From assembly GCA_035316325.1 (NCBI GenBank), contig DATHJB010000060.1, forward strand, positions 1-48,821: a stretch of DNA of 48,821 nucleotides, given 5' to 3'. The notes under the pieces were generated by a model that saw nothing but the letters and a program-made list of their open reading frames with translations, was not told where the DNA came from and did no database searches. Of the stretch, positions 25,795-34,405 are shown piece after piece. The first letter of the stretch is position 1. The number at the start of each line of letters is the position of its first letter. Position numbers and translations under genes: made by a program. Source of the stretch: Acidimicrobiales bacterium (GTDB lineage: Bacteria; Actinomycetota; Acidimicrobiia; Acidimicrobiales; VFJN01).

Positions 25795-27018
25795 TCACGG
25801 ACAGCCGTCGACGGGCTCGACGTCGCCCTTGAACAGACTGTCCAGCCAGGCGAACCCGTCGAGAGCGGCGTCGACCGACGCCGCGTTGTGGCCATCGCCC
25901 TGCTCGTACACCCGGCGCTCCACGACCTGGCCGAGCTCGCACAGCCGCTCGAACGTCAACTCGCTGAACGTCGCCAGCACGATCTCGTCGGCGGCGCTGT
26001 GGAGGATCAGCAGCGGGTCGTCGGTGGCCACCGTGCCCGGGTTGTTGGCCTCCATCAGCTCGGGCCAGGGGTTGGCCTCGACGTAGCCGGCCTGCAGCAG
26101 CTCGCTCGTCGGCCGGCTCGCGGCGGCGGCGAAGATCCCGCCCCCGGTACAGCCCCTGTCCACCGCGTCGAGGATCTCGACGCCGGCCGGGGTGAGGATG
26201 AGGGACGGGTCGGCCTCGGGGTAGGCGGCCTCGAAGCCGGCGATGATCATGTAGAAGAACCCGGAGCCCGGCTGCGAGCCGGCCGATTGGAAGATCATCG
26301 GCATCTCGGTGGCAGGTGCGCCGGCGACGGTGCCCACGAGGTCCATGTCGTCGGGTCCCCACTCCTCGGCCAGCTGGTGGGCGAACATCGCCGCGTGGCC
26401 GCCCTGGGAGTAGCCCCAGATGCCGTAGCGGTCGCCGACCTCGGCGTCGGGCAGCTGCCGGGCGGCCTTCAGGGAGTCAAGCGTGCCACGCCCCTCGCTC
26501 TCACCCACCAGATAGGGGTGGCGACCGGGTGTGCCGAGGCCCTCGTAGTCGGAGAACGCCAGCACCGGGAACGGCGACCCGCTGATCATGCCGAGGTCGA
26601 GGCTCTCGTAAGGGTCCCGCGACGGAGCGCACACATCGGAGATGCCCGTGGTGCCGTGGGCCACGGCGACCGCGTTCCGGCCCTCGGCGGGGGCCGGTGC
26701 CGTAGGGACCAGGGCGGACCCGGTCACGGCGATCGGGTCGCCCTGCAGCGACTCGGACAGGTACATGATCCGCCAGATGGCGAAGTCGCCACCGGCCCCG
26801 TCGTCGACCACCTCGTAGCGGACGAGGTCACCCGGCTCGCCCTCGGGCAACGGATCGGGCACGGCATAGAAGTCGCCGCCCTCGAACAGCTCCGGCTCCG
26901 TCGCCTCCTGCTCCGACTCGGGCTCCGGCTCCGACCCTCCGTCCTCCGACCCGTTGCAGGCCGAGGCCAGCACGGAGACGGTCAGGACGGCGGCAACCAC
27001 CGCACGCACGTCCGCCAC
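25795..27018 (-). CDS. Secreted lipase/esterase lipoprotein (secretory lipase-like alpha/beta hydrolase)
   Basis: A 407-residue protein from GTG 27018: hydrophobic signal, then lipobox LASAC with cysteine at residue 21, then an acidic E/P-rich linker. The alpha/beta hydrolase nucleophile motif is GYSQGG, the likely acid is in HSAADEIV and the histidine in GDGHNAAS. VAHGTTG is the oxyanion strand. The open frame runs on upstream to 27513, but that stretch is a broken atpC and not part of this protein. The only - strand intact gene in the first 39 kb; it converges on the RbsC-like gene. Confidence 0.85.
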   Translation of the reverse strand: MADVRAVVAAVLTVSVLASACNGSEDGGSEPEPESEQEATEPELFEGGDFYAVPDPLPEGEPGDLVRYEVVDDGAGGDFAIWRIMYLSESLQGDPIAVTGSALVPTAPAPAEGRNAVAVAHGTTGISDVCAPSRDPYESLDLGMISGSPFPVLAFSDYEGLGTPGRHPYLVGESEGRGTLDSLKAARQLPDAEVGDRYGIWGYSQGGHAAMFAHQLAEEWGPDDMDLVGTVAGAPATEMPMIFQSAGSQPGSGFFYMIIAGFEAAYPEADPSLILTPAGVEILDAVDRGCTGGGIFAAAASRPTSELLQAGYVEANPWPELMEANNPGTVATDDPLLILHSAADEIVLATFSELTFERLCELGQVVERRVYEQGDGHNAASVDAALDGFAWLDSLFKGDVEPVDGCP

Positions 27019-27040
27019 CTGCGCAGTCTGCCCCACGCCG

Positions 27041-27440
27041 GTGCGTACCGAAAGGGGGTCAGTGCGTGAGCGCCGCGCCCCTCGACGGCCGCGAGGCGCA
27101 CGTCGGCCCGCCGCAGGGCGGCCTGGGCCTCGGCGTCGTCGCCGTTGCGAAGCTCGGCTCCAGCCCGCTCCTTGGCGGCGCGGGTCCGGTCGGCGTCGAT
27201 CTGGCTGCGTAGCTCGGCCACGTCCGAGAGGATCGTCGGTGAACGACCCCGGCGCCTCGCCGCCGGACACCGTGGCCGGACCGGCCGGCACCGATGACAC
27301 CTCCGCGGACCCGTCGTGGACGGCGACGATCTCGTCGTCGACGCCCGCGGGGGTGCGGATGATCACCATGCCGACGTCGAGCGCGCCGACGAACAGCGAG
27401 TGCCCGGCCAGGAACGCGATGTCGCCGCCCCCTACGTCGG
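27041..27440 (-). pseudogene. atpC: Degraded ATP synthase epsilon subunit gene
   Basis: Reading from 27432 down, the frame gives GGGDIAFLAGHSLFVGALDV then GMVIIRTP and EIVAVHDGSAEVSS, which match the epsilon beta-sandwich (usually GDIAFQAGH.P..GALG.G.V and VAVHGGF.EV). In another frame, from about 27233 to 27066, it gives TILSDVAELRSQIDADRTRA, then AKERAGAELR and DDAEAQAALRRADVRLAAVE, the C-terminal two-helix hairpin. The frame shift is near 27235; the N-terminal 20-30 residues are missing and the final stop is lost. No other ATP synthase gene is nearby, so this is a displaced, dead copy. Confidence 0.75.
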
Positions 27441-27506
27441 GTCGTCCCCTGGCGTTCCTGGGTTGGGTGCTCACCCTGTGAGAGCGCCGGTGACGTCTCA
27501 ATACTG

Positions 27507-27545
27507 TTGACATACCTGACCGCTCATGTTATTTGTATCAACATG
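27507..27545 (+). promoter_or_regulatory. Promoter P5 with CATGTT-N9-AACATG operator
   Basis: TTGACA at 27507-27512 and TATTTG at 27530-27535 (17-bp spacer) fit a sigma-70-like promoter. A perfect 6-bp inverted repeat, CATGTT at 27525-27530 and AACATG at 27540-27545, covers the -10. ACCTGACCG at 27514-27522 lies in the spacer, as at P2. The tandem YCA-N5-TGR sites are absent, so a different regulator is likely. The leader 27546-27657 holds no gene. Confidence 0.65.
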
Positions 27546-27657
27546 CTTGCGACAGCGTGAGCGAATGGACCGAGGGGGCCGAGAGCATGGTCGAGGGCGC
27601 TACAGCGTCGAGAACAGCCGCGCTTGAACAGCGTGTGCAGGAGAGGAGGGTCGGTCG

Positions 27658-28887
27658 ATGACGGCTCCCCTTGCCGGCGTCCGCGTAGTGGAAGTGGCGA
27701 CGCACGTGTTCGTGCCGATCGCCGGCGGCGTTCTCACGGAATGGGGCGCGGAGGTCACCAAGATCGAGCACCCCGTCACGGGCGATCCGTACCGGGGGCT
27801 GGTGACAGCCGGGCTCCATCACCTGCACGACGGCGTCGATCCCTACTTCCAGATGGCCAACCGCGGGAAGAAGTCCGTCGGTGTCGACCTGAAGCACCCC
27901 GAGGGCCGGGAGATCCTGTCCAAACTGGTGGCGGAGGCGGACGTCTTCCTCACCAATGTGCGGGTCAACGCCCGCCGGCGCCTGAGGATCGACGTCGAGG
28001 ACATCCGTGCCGACAACGCATCGATCATCTACGTGCGGGGCACGGCGTTCGGCGCCCAAGGTCCCGACGGCCATCGAGGCGGCTACGACGGCGGTGTCTA
28101 CTGGGGCCGCACGGGCATGCAGCACGTGTTCACGCCGCCGGGCGAGGTCTGGCCGCCGGCGGGTCCACGGCCGGCGTTCGGTGATGTCGTCGGCGGCCTG
28201 ATCATCGCAGGCGCCATCAGCACGGCGCTCTACGGCCGGAAGGCCACGGGCCAGCCCTCGGTGGTGGACACCTCGCTGTACGCGGCGGGCCTCTGGCAGA
28301 TCCAGCCCGACATCGTGAACGCGAAGATCGGCAACACCCACGCAATCGCTGGCAAGCCGGGCGGCCAGAACCGGTACGAAGCATGGAACCCGCTCGTGCT
28401 GTCGTACCCGACCGCCGACGGTCGGTTCGTCGGGCTGATGATGCTCGAGCCCGACGGGCGGTGGCGTGAGCTGTGCAAGGCCCTGGGTCGTCCCGAGCTG
28501 GCAGATGACCCTCGGTTCGCGAACGCCACCGTCCGGCAGGAGAACTCACGGGCCTGTGTGGAGACGCTGGAGGCGATCTTCGCCGAGCACGACCTGGCTG
28601 AGTGGCGGGTACTGCTGGACGACTTCGACGGGCAGTGGACGCCGATCCAGACACCGGCCGACGTGCACGACGATCCACAGGCCCAGGCGAACGGGTTCAT
28701 CGCCGACGTGGAGATGATCACCGGCAACACGCTTCCGATGGTGACCTCGCCAGTGCAGTTCGACGAGCAAACCAACTCGCCGGCTCGGGCGCCGGAGCAC
28801 GGGGAGCACACCGAGGACGTTCTGCTCACCCTCGGTTACACGTGGGAAGACATCGCGGGCTTCAAGGCCCACGGCGCCATCGTCTGA
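27658..28887 (+). CDS. Class III CoA-transferase (CaiB/BaiF family)
   Basis: A 409-residue enzyme that would move CoA between carboxylic acids. It opens APLAGVRVVEVATHVFVP and has WGAEVTKIEHPVTGDPYRG, the family CoA-binding strand. The likely nucleophile is D176 in FGDVVGG. Also NRGKKSVGVDLKHPEGREI and a C-terminal AHGAIV end. The ATG at 27658 follows GGAGAGGAGGG. It heads an operon with an amidohydrolase, thiolase-like protein, DUF35 protein and dioxygenase and probably activates their substrate. Confidence 0.92.
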   Translation: MTAPLAGVRVVEVATHVFVPIAGGVLTEWGAEVTKIEHPVTGDPYRGLVTAGLHHLHDGVDPYFQMANRGKKSVGVDLKHPEGREILSKLVAEADVFLTNVRVNARRRLRIDVEDIRADNASIIYVRGTAFGAQGPDGHRGGYDGGVYWGRTGMQHVFTPPGEVWPPAGPRPAFGDVVGGLIIAGAISTALYGRKATGQPSVVDTSLYAAGLWQIQPDIVNAKIGNTHAIAGKPGGQNRYEAWNPLVLSYPTADGRFVGLMMLEPDGRWRELCKALGRPELADDPRFANATVRQENSRACVETLEAIFAEHDLAEWRVLLDDFDGQWTPIQTPADVHDDPQAQANGFIADVEMITGNTLPMVTSPVQFDEQTNSPARAPEHGEHTEDVLLTLGYTWEDIAGFKAHGAIV

Positions 28888-28920
28888 GCGCCGCAGTTCG
28901 ACAACAAGCGGAGGAGCAAA

Positions 28921-30213
28921 GTGGAGATCGATGATCTCGTACTCGTCAGCACCGATGACCATGTCGTCGAGCCCCCGGACATGTTCGCGGGGAGGTTGCC
29001 CAGCAAGTACGCGGACCGGGCCCCGAGGGTGGTCGGCGACAACAAGGGCCTGTTCAACTGGGTGTTCGACGGCCACGCCGCGCCGAGCCTGACCACCGCT
29101 GCCACCGCAGGCCGCGGCAAGGGCGACCATGACGAGCCGACCTCGTACGAGGACATCCGGCCCGGCACCTACAACATCCACGAGCGGGTCAAGGACATGG
29201 ACGCGAACGGCGTGCTCGGCTCGCTCTGCTTCCCGTCGTTCCCCCGATTCGCCGGCCAGCTCTTCGCCGAGGCCGCACAGAACGACGTCGGCCTCGCCCT
29301 GGCGGCGGTCCGTGCCTACAACGACTGGCACATCGAGGAATGGTGCGGTGCGTACCCGGAGCGCTCCATCCCGTGCGCGCTCGTCCCGATCTGGGACCCC
29401 CAGCTCATGGCCGAGGAGATCCGCCGGGTCAGCGCGAAGGGCGTCCACGCGGTCACCTTCTCGATGAACCCCTACATGCTCGGGCTCCCGTCCCTTCACG
29501 ACACTCATTGGGATCCGTTCTGGGCGGCGTGCGAGGAGCTCGAGGTCGTGGTCTGCCTCCACATCGGCTCGGGCTCGTTCATGATCCAGACGTCACCCGA
29601 TGCACCGATGCTGACGAGGGTCACCTGTTCGGGGATCAACATCTACCCCACGGCGGCGGACCTGATCTGGTCACCGATGATGCACAAGTTCCCAGGGCTC
29701 CAGTTCGCCCTCTCCGAGGGTGGGATCGGCTGGGTGCCCTACTTCCTCGAGCGCGCCGACTACACGTACAAGCACCACGTCGAGTACCTGCCCGACCATC
29801 CCTTCTACGGGCGGTGGCCGAGTGAGCAGTTCAACGAGCGGTTCATCACGTGCTTCATCGACGACGAGCACGGCGTCCGGAACCTGGACCTGATGAACAT
29901 CGACAACGTGACGTGGGAGTGCGACTACCCGCACCCGGACAGCACGTGGCCCAACTCCCCCGAGGAGGCGTGGCGCTACCTGCGTCTCGTGGGCGACGAC
30001 ACGCGGGTCGACAAGATCACGCATCTGAACGCGATGCGAATCTTCCACTACGACCCGTTCTCGCTCCGTCCGAGGGAGCAGTGCACCGTCGCCGCGTTGC
30101 GGGCCCATGCGGGGGACCACGATGTCAGCTTCGTGCCGGGCCGACTGTCAGAGCTCGCCCTCACGACCCAGGGTGGCACGGAGGCGCACATCGTCGGGCC
30201 GGCACGACCCTGA
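28921..30213 (+). CDS. Amidohydrolase (PF04909-type)
   Basis: A 430-residue TIM-barrel enzyme with D12-D-H14 (STDDHVVEPPDMF), CLHIGSGSF in mid-barrel, LSEGGIGWVPYFLERADYTY and WECDYPHPDSTWP near the C-terminus, where the aspartate closes the metal site. The start is GTG 28921 behind GGAGGAG. It resembles the 4623 protein in its opening (DDHVVEPPDMF versus DSHVTEPPDLW), suggesting related substrates in the two operons. The stop overlaps the next start (TGATG). Confidence 0.9.
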   Translation: MEIDDLVLVSTDDHVVEPPDMFAGRLPSKYADRAPRVVGDNKGLFNWVFDGHAAPSLTTAATAGRGKGDHDEPTSYEDIRPGTYNIHERVKDMDANGVLGSLCFPSFPRFAGQLFAEAAQNDVGLALAAVRAYNDWHIEEWCGAYPERSIPCALVPIWDPQLMAEEIRRVSAKGVHAVTFSMNPYMLGLPSLHDTHWDPFWAACEELEVVVCLHIGSGSFMIQTSPDAPMLTRVTCSGINIYPTAADLIWSPMMHKFPGLQFALSEGGIGWVPYFLERADYTYKHHVEYLPDHPFYGRWPSEQFNERFITCFIDDEHGVRNLDLMNIDNVTWECDYPHPDSTWPNSPEEAWRYLRLVGDDTRVDKITHLNAMRIFHYDPFSLRPREQCTVAALRAHAGDHDVSFVPGRLSELALTTQGGTEAHIVGPARP

Positions 30214-31412
30214 TGATCGGGTCCATCGCACCGAGCGTCGCGCTGCGTGGCATCGGCTCCATCGTCGGGGTCGGTGAAACCGACTACGGCGAGGACTACG
30301 CCGCGTGGCGGGCGGGGGGCCCGGACTACGTCGGACCGAGCGTCGAAGAGTTCGCCGAGCGGTCCTTCAGCAGGGCGCTCGAGGACTGCGGGCTCGAGCG
30401 CGACGATGTCGATGGTCTGATCTCCACGCTGGACTACGGAGCGGTCGGTGTCGAGACGATCGCCAAGGCGCTGAGCGTGCAGCCCCGCTTCAGCGACTCC
30501 GCAGGGTCCATGGCCGGGATCGTCGCCAACGCAGTCACGGCGTTGGCGGGCGGACGAGCGGACACCGTCGCCGTCCTCTACGCCTCACGGTCACGGGGCA
30601 GCGGTCGTCAGTTCGGCGGCGACACCTACGTCGGAGCTGACCGCAGCTCGTACTACTACTACCACCCGTGGGGTTGGAGCGCCCAGGCCGCCCATTGGGC
30701 GCTGATGTTCCGCTACTACCAGGAAACGTACGGAGCGACGGAGGCGGACCTGGGCTCCGTGGCGGTCGAGCTTCGGCAGCACGCCCTGAGGAACCCGAAC
30801 GCCATCATGCAGAAGCCGCTCTCGATCGACGAGTACCTGGCGTCTCGGTACATCGTCCGGCCGCTGCACCTCTTCGACCTGTGCATCCCGAACGACGGTT
30901 CGGTCTGCTTGATCCTTCGTCGAACGGACGAGGCGAACGACCTGCGCCACATACCAGTCGCCGTCGCCGGTTGGGCCGACGTCGAGGTCACGGAGTCGAA
31001 GATGCACCACATGGTCAAGGAACGACTACGGACGCAGCTCCAGGCAGCGGGCAGGGGCGCACTCGAGATGGCAGGCGTCTCCCTCGCCGACGTCCAGCAC
31101 TTCGAGGGCTACGACGCCTCGACGATCCATCTGATCAACCAGATCGAGGGCTATGGCTTCGTCGAGCCCGGACAGGGCCTGGCGTTCTGCCAGGACGGCC
31201 AGATGGACGTCGGTGGCCGCCTGCCGACGAACATCAGCGGTGGGCTCCTCTCCGAGGCGTACATGCACGGATGGAACCACCTCGCAGAGGCGGCCCGACA
31301 GCTTCGCCACGAGGCCGGCGATCGCCAGATCCTCGATGTCACGACGACACTCTTCTCGCTGACGACCACCGAGTCGTCACATCCCCTCGTCCTGAGGAGG
31401 GCCGACGCGTGA
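30213..31412 (+). CDS. Thiolase-like protein (lipid-transfer/acetyl-CoA acetyltransferase-like)
   Basis: A 399-residue thiolase-fold protein: IGVGETDYG-like opening (IVGVGETDYG), SFSRALEDCGLERDDVDGLI, SAGSMAGIVANAVTALAGG, and C-terminal VQHFEGYDASTIHLINQIEGYG, PTNISGGLLSEAYMHGWNHL. At the place of the acylated cysteine the sequence reads DSAGSM, so it lacks the nucleophile, as is usual for the group paired with DUF35 proteins. Such pairs work as retro-aldolases or thiolase-like C-C cleavage enzymes (for example in steroid side-chain removal). Confidence 0.87.
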   Translation: MIGSIAPSVALRGIGSIVGVGETDYGEDYAAWRAGGPDYVGPSVEEFAERSFSRALEDCGLERDDVDGLISTLDYGAVGVETIAKALSVQPRFSDSAGSMAGIVANAVTALAGGRADTVAVLYASRSRGSGRQFGGDTYVGADRSSYYYYHPWGWSAQAAHWALMFRYYQETYGATEADLGSVAVELRQHALRNPNAIMQKPLSIDEYLASRYIVRPLHLFDLCIPNDGSVCLILRRTDEANDLRHIPVAVAGWADVEVTESKMHHMVKERLRTQLQAAGRGALEMAGVSLADVQHFEGYDASTIHLINQIEGYGFVEPGQGLAFCQDGQMDVGGRLPTNISGGLLSEAYMHGWNHLAEAARQLRHEAGDRQILDVTTTLFSLTTTESSHPLVLRRADA

Positions 31413-31879
31413 GCGTGCAACGACGCCCTCGGCGCGTTCGCGGTCGGGGACACGATGAGTTCTGGGCGTTCTGCGAGGCGGGCGAGCTCCGTATGCAGCG
31501 CTGCAAGGACTGCGGACACGTCCAGTGGCCGCCGGTGCCCGACGCCTGCGAGCGCTGCGAGCTTGCGGTCCTGGAGTGGGAGCGCCTGTCCGGTACCGGT
31601 CAGATCGTCAGCTGGTGCACGTTCGAGCGCTCGTACTACCCCGACCTTCCGGTGCCCTGGGACACGATCCTCGTCGAGCTCGAGGAAGGCCCCCTCTTCA
31701 TCAGCAACCCCGACGGCTTCACGAACGAGGAGGTCCGGATCAACATGCCGGTCCGGGTGACGTTCGTGGACTGTGAGGACGAAACCGGAAGGTTCCGACT
31801 CCCCGCCTTCGAGCCCGTCGGACCGACAGGTCCAAAGAACCAGAAAGGGGCACAGGATGAGACTGCGTCCACTGCATGA
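31409..31879 (+). CDS. DUF35 OB-fold protein with rubredoxin-like zinc ribbon
   Basis: A 156-residue protein. The zinc ribbon is C32-x2-C35-x11-C47-x2-C50, followed by an OB-fold with GTGQIVSWCTFERSYYP and PLFISN. It is the standard partner of the thiolase-like protein encoded just upstream, whose stop it overlaps by four bases. It also overlaps the start of the next gene by 23 bp. Confidence 0.9.
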   Translation: MSVQRRPRRVRGRGHDEFWAFCEAGELRMQRCKDCGHVQWPPVPDACERCELAVLEWERLSGTGQIVSWCTFERSYYPDLPVPWDTILVELEEGPLFISNPDGFTNEEVRINMPVRVTFVDCEDETGRFRLPAFEPVGPTGPKNQKGAQDETASTA

Positions 31880-32681
31880 GGGATTCGGCGTCGAGGTGCT
31901 CGACGTCGATCTACTCGGAACCGTCGACGACTCCCAGATCGAAGCGCTGCGTGCTGCGTTCAACCAGCATCAGTTCCTGCTGTTCCGGGTCGGACGAGCA
32001 CTCGAGCCGGAGCGCCAGATCGAGATCATGGAGTGGTTCGGCGACGTGCTCGAGGACAACGGGAGCCGCTGGGGGGTGCTCGACAACGACACCGCCGCCG
32101 GGAGCATCCGGCTGCCGTTCCACTCCGACTTCACCTACACCGACCACCCGCTCAAGGCGATCAGCCTGCAGGCGATCGCTGTGCCGGAAGGGGGCACGTC
32201 GACGTCCTACGTCAGCGGCGCCAGCGCCTGGTCGACGCTCCTCCCCGAGCGCCAGCAGTTCCTGGCCGATCTCACCCTGCGGCACCGCCACGTTTCGGTG
32301 ATCTCGAGCGACTGGCCCGAGTTCATCGCGCTCCACCCCCTCCGCCTGCTGCACCCTCGGACCGGGCGGCCGGTCCTCTTCATCACCGAACACCACGCCG
32401 ACCGGATCCTCGATCTGGACGAGGCCCAGAGCGATGAGGTGATCGAGGAGCTGTTCGCTCACATGTACGCGCCACGGCAGGTCTATCGGCACCAGTGGCG
32501 GCTTCACGACTTCGTCATCTGGGACAACATCGCCATCCAGCACGCTCGGGAAGAGGAGGCTGCGCCCAGCGCCGGCAAGCGCACGGTGCAGCGCGTCTGC
32601 CTCGGCGACATGCCTCTGAGCCAGCTCATAGAGATCGCCCGGGACCAGGAGCGGCGTCGGCGCGAGCTGCAGGAAGCGTGA
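31857..32681 (+). CDS. TauD/TfdA-family Fe(II)/2-oxoglutarate dioxygenase
   Basis: A 274-residue enzyme. The iron ligands are H89-S-D91 (LPFHSDFTY) and H229 (IAIQHAR), with R242 placed to bind 2-oxoglutarate. Family members hydroxylate sulfonates, phenoxyacids or carnitine-like compounds. It starts at ATG 31857, inside the end of the DUF35 gene. As the last gene of the operon it may carry out the first oxidative attack on the imported substrate. Confidence 0.9.
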   Translation: MRLRPLHEGFGVEVLDVDLLGTVDDSQIEALRAAFNQHQFLLFRVGRALEPERQIEIMEWFGDVLEDNGSRWGVLDNDTAAGSIRLPFHSDFTYTDHPLKAISLQAIAVPEGGTSTSYVSGASAWSTLLPERQQFLADLTLRHRHVSVISSDWPEFIALHPLRLLHPRTGRPVLFITEHHADRILDLDEAQSDEVIEELFAHMYAPRQVYRHQWRLHDFVIWDNIAIQHAREEEAAPSAGKRTVQRVCLGDMPLSQLIEIARDQERRRRELQEA

Positions 32682-32787
32682 CAGCAGCGCGTTCCTGCGA
32701 TTCCTGCGACCAGAACAACCACACCAACAACAGATCCACCGCGCGGCTGAGGGAAGTGCCGCAGGCGGAGATCCTTGGGAGGACACG

Positions 32788-34356
32788 ATGACTACGGGGG
32801 GACGAGGCAGGCGGCTGCTGACGTGGCTGGCTGCGGCGGTCTTGGGACTGGGTGTCGCCGCCTGTGGCGGCAGTGGGAGCCCGAGGACAGAGGGGACGGG
32901 CCAAGCTGACCCGAACGGCGAGCTCCGCATCGCGTACCAGTTCAACGCGCCGGGACGGGGCTACCCACTGACATTGAACCCGATGGAGAGCGTGGATGCG
33001 TTCGGCGACATCCCCGTCCATCACCTGATCTACGGCGGGCTCATGCGGTTCACGCCCGACGGTGGCATGACCCCCGACCTCGCCGAGTCGGTCACGGTCG
33101 TCGACGCCGAGACCGTGGAGATCGTGCTGCGGGAAGGACTGAAGTTTCCCGACGGCAGCGCCTTGGACGCCGCGGCCGTGAAGACGGCGCTCGAGGCGTA
33201 CCTCGCCACGCCGGAACTGCCGTCGATGATCCCGGCCTTCTACTCGCTCGAGGAGGTCGAGGTCGTCAACGAGACGACGCTCCGCCTCTCGGTCCCCGAT
33301 GGCACCGCTGCCTCATGGGTCGAGCTCGGCCTACGTGGCGCTGCCGGGGTGATCGTGCCGCCCGGGACGGACTTCGAGCGTCCGGCCGGGGCTGGACCGT
33401 TCCGTGTCGTGTCCTTCTCGGTGACCGAGGGGATGGTGCTGGAGAAGAACCCCGACTACTGGGACGCGGACTCCATCGGGATCGCCGGGATCGAGTTCGT
33501 CAACGTGCCCGACATCCCGGCAGCGGTCGGGGCGCTGAGCGCCGGACAGGTCGACTGGATCCCCCTCGACTACCCCAACCTCGCTGCCGTCAACAGCAGC
33601 TACGAGACCACCGTGGTCCCTGATCCCAACCAGCTCGCCAGCTTCACGACCTGCAAGCGGGACGAGCCCTTCTCCGACCCGCTGGTGCGGCGTGCCCTCA
33701 GCATGGCCATCGACCGTGACGCCATCAACGACGCCGTCTACGGCGGCACCTCCATCCCCGCCGCGGGCATCTGGCCGGAGGGGCATCCTTTCCACAACCC
33801 GGACCTCGATGATGTCTACCCCTACGACCCGGACGGTGCTCAGGAGCTGCTCGCCGAAGCCGGACTGCCGGACGGGTTCACCTTCGACATCGTCCCGGCT
33901 CCCGGGCAGGGCCTGCCGGAAGCCGCCCAGGTGATCCAGCAGCAGCTCGCCCAGATCGGCGTCACGATGAACATCGTCCAGACGTCCAACTTCATCGAGG
34001 ACGCCTACATGAACCCGCGGGCGCCGGTCAGCCTCACGCCGGTGTCGAGCCAGGCCGGGCTTCGCCGGCTCGAGCAGTGGTCCGGGCCGTCCATCGGCAA
34101 CGTCTGCGGCTACGAGGACGCCGAGCTCGACGCCATGGTGGCCGAGCTGCAGACGATCACCAGCGACGATCCTCGGGCTGCCGAGCTCTGGCACCAGGTG
34201 GAGGAGTACGTGGTGGACGAGGCCCTCAGCGTCTTCGTGCTCTACCGCTCCGCCTTCCACGCCTACGACCCCGAGCGGGTCGGGAACGTGGTTTCCATGG
34301 TCGGGCCGCACACGTCCATCCCCGACGTGCGGGAGATCACGGTGGGGTCGAAGTGA
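32788..34356 (+). CDS. ABC transporter substrate-binding lipoprotein, family 5 (second copy)
   Basis: A 522-residue binding protein from ATG 32788 behind GGGAGGA. Basic start, hydrophobic core and lipobox VAAC with cysteine at residue 26. Family 5 marks: DGGMTPDLAESVTVVDAETV, LREGLKFPDGSALDAAAVKTAL, GAGPFRVVSF, VRRALSMAIDRDAINDAVYG. It heads the second Dpp-type importer. The 106 bp upstream (32682-32787) contain a direct repeat TTCCTGCGA (two copies) and a C/A-rich stretch, no convincing promoter. Confidence 0.9.
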   Translation: MTTGGRGRRLLTWLAAAVLGLGVAACGGSGSPRTEGTGQADPNGELRIAYQFNAPGRGYPLTLNPMESVDAFGDIPVHHLIYGGLMRFTPDGGMTPDLAESVTVVDAETVEIVLREGLKFPDGSALDAAAVKTALEAYLATPELPSMIPAFYSLEEVEVVNETTLRLSVPDGTAASWVELGLRGAAGVIVPPGTDFERPAGAGPFRVVSFSVTEGMVLEKNPDYWDADSIGIAGIEFVNVPDIPAAVGALSAGQVDWIPLDYPNLAAVNSSYETTVVPDPNQLASFTTCKRDEPFSDPLVRRALSMAIDRDAINDAVYGGTSIPAAGIWPEGHPFHNPDLDDVYPYDPDGAQELLAEAGLPDGFTFDIVPAPGQGLPEAAQVIQQQLAQIGVTMNIVQTSNFIEDAYMNPRAPVSLTPVSSQAGLRRLEQWSGPSIGNVCGYEDAELDAMVAELQTITSDDPRAAELWHQVEEYVVDEALSVFVLYRSAFHAYDPERVGNVVSMVGPHTSIPDVREITVGSK

Positions 34357-34405
34357 TGCGGCAGGGTCGGCGCTCCGCCGTTCGCGCCCACCCGGGGGCG
34401 GTGCC

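Noticed and set aside
27019..27513. Long N-terminal extension of the lipase
   Set aside because: The open frame runs through the broken atpC; the lipobox signal at 27018 marks the natural N-terminus.
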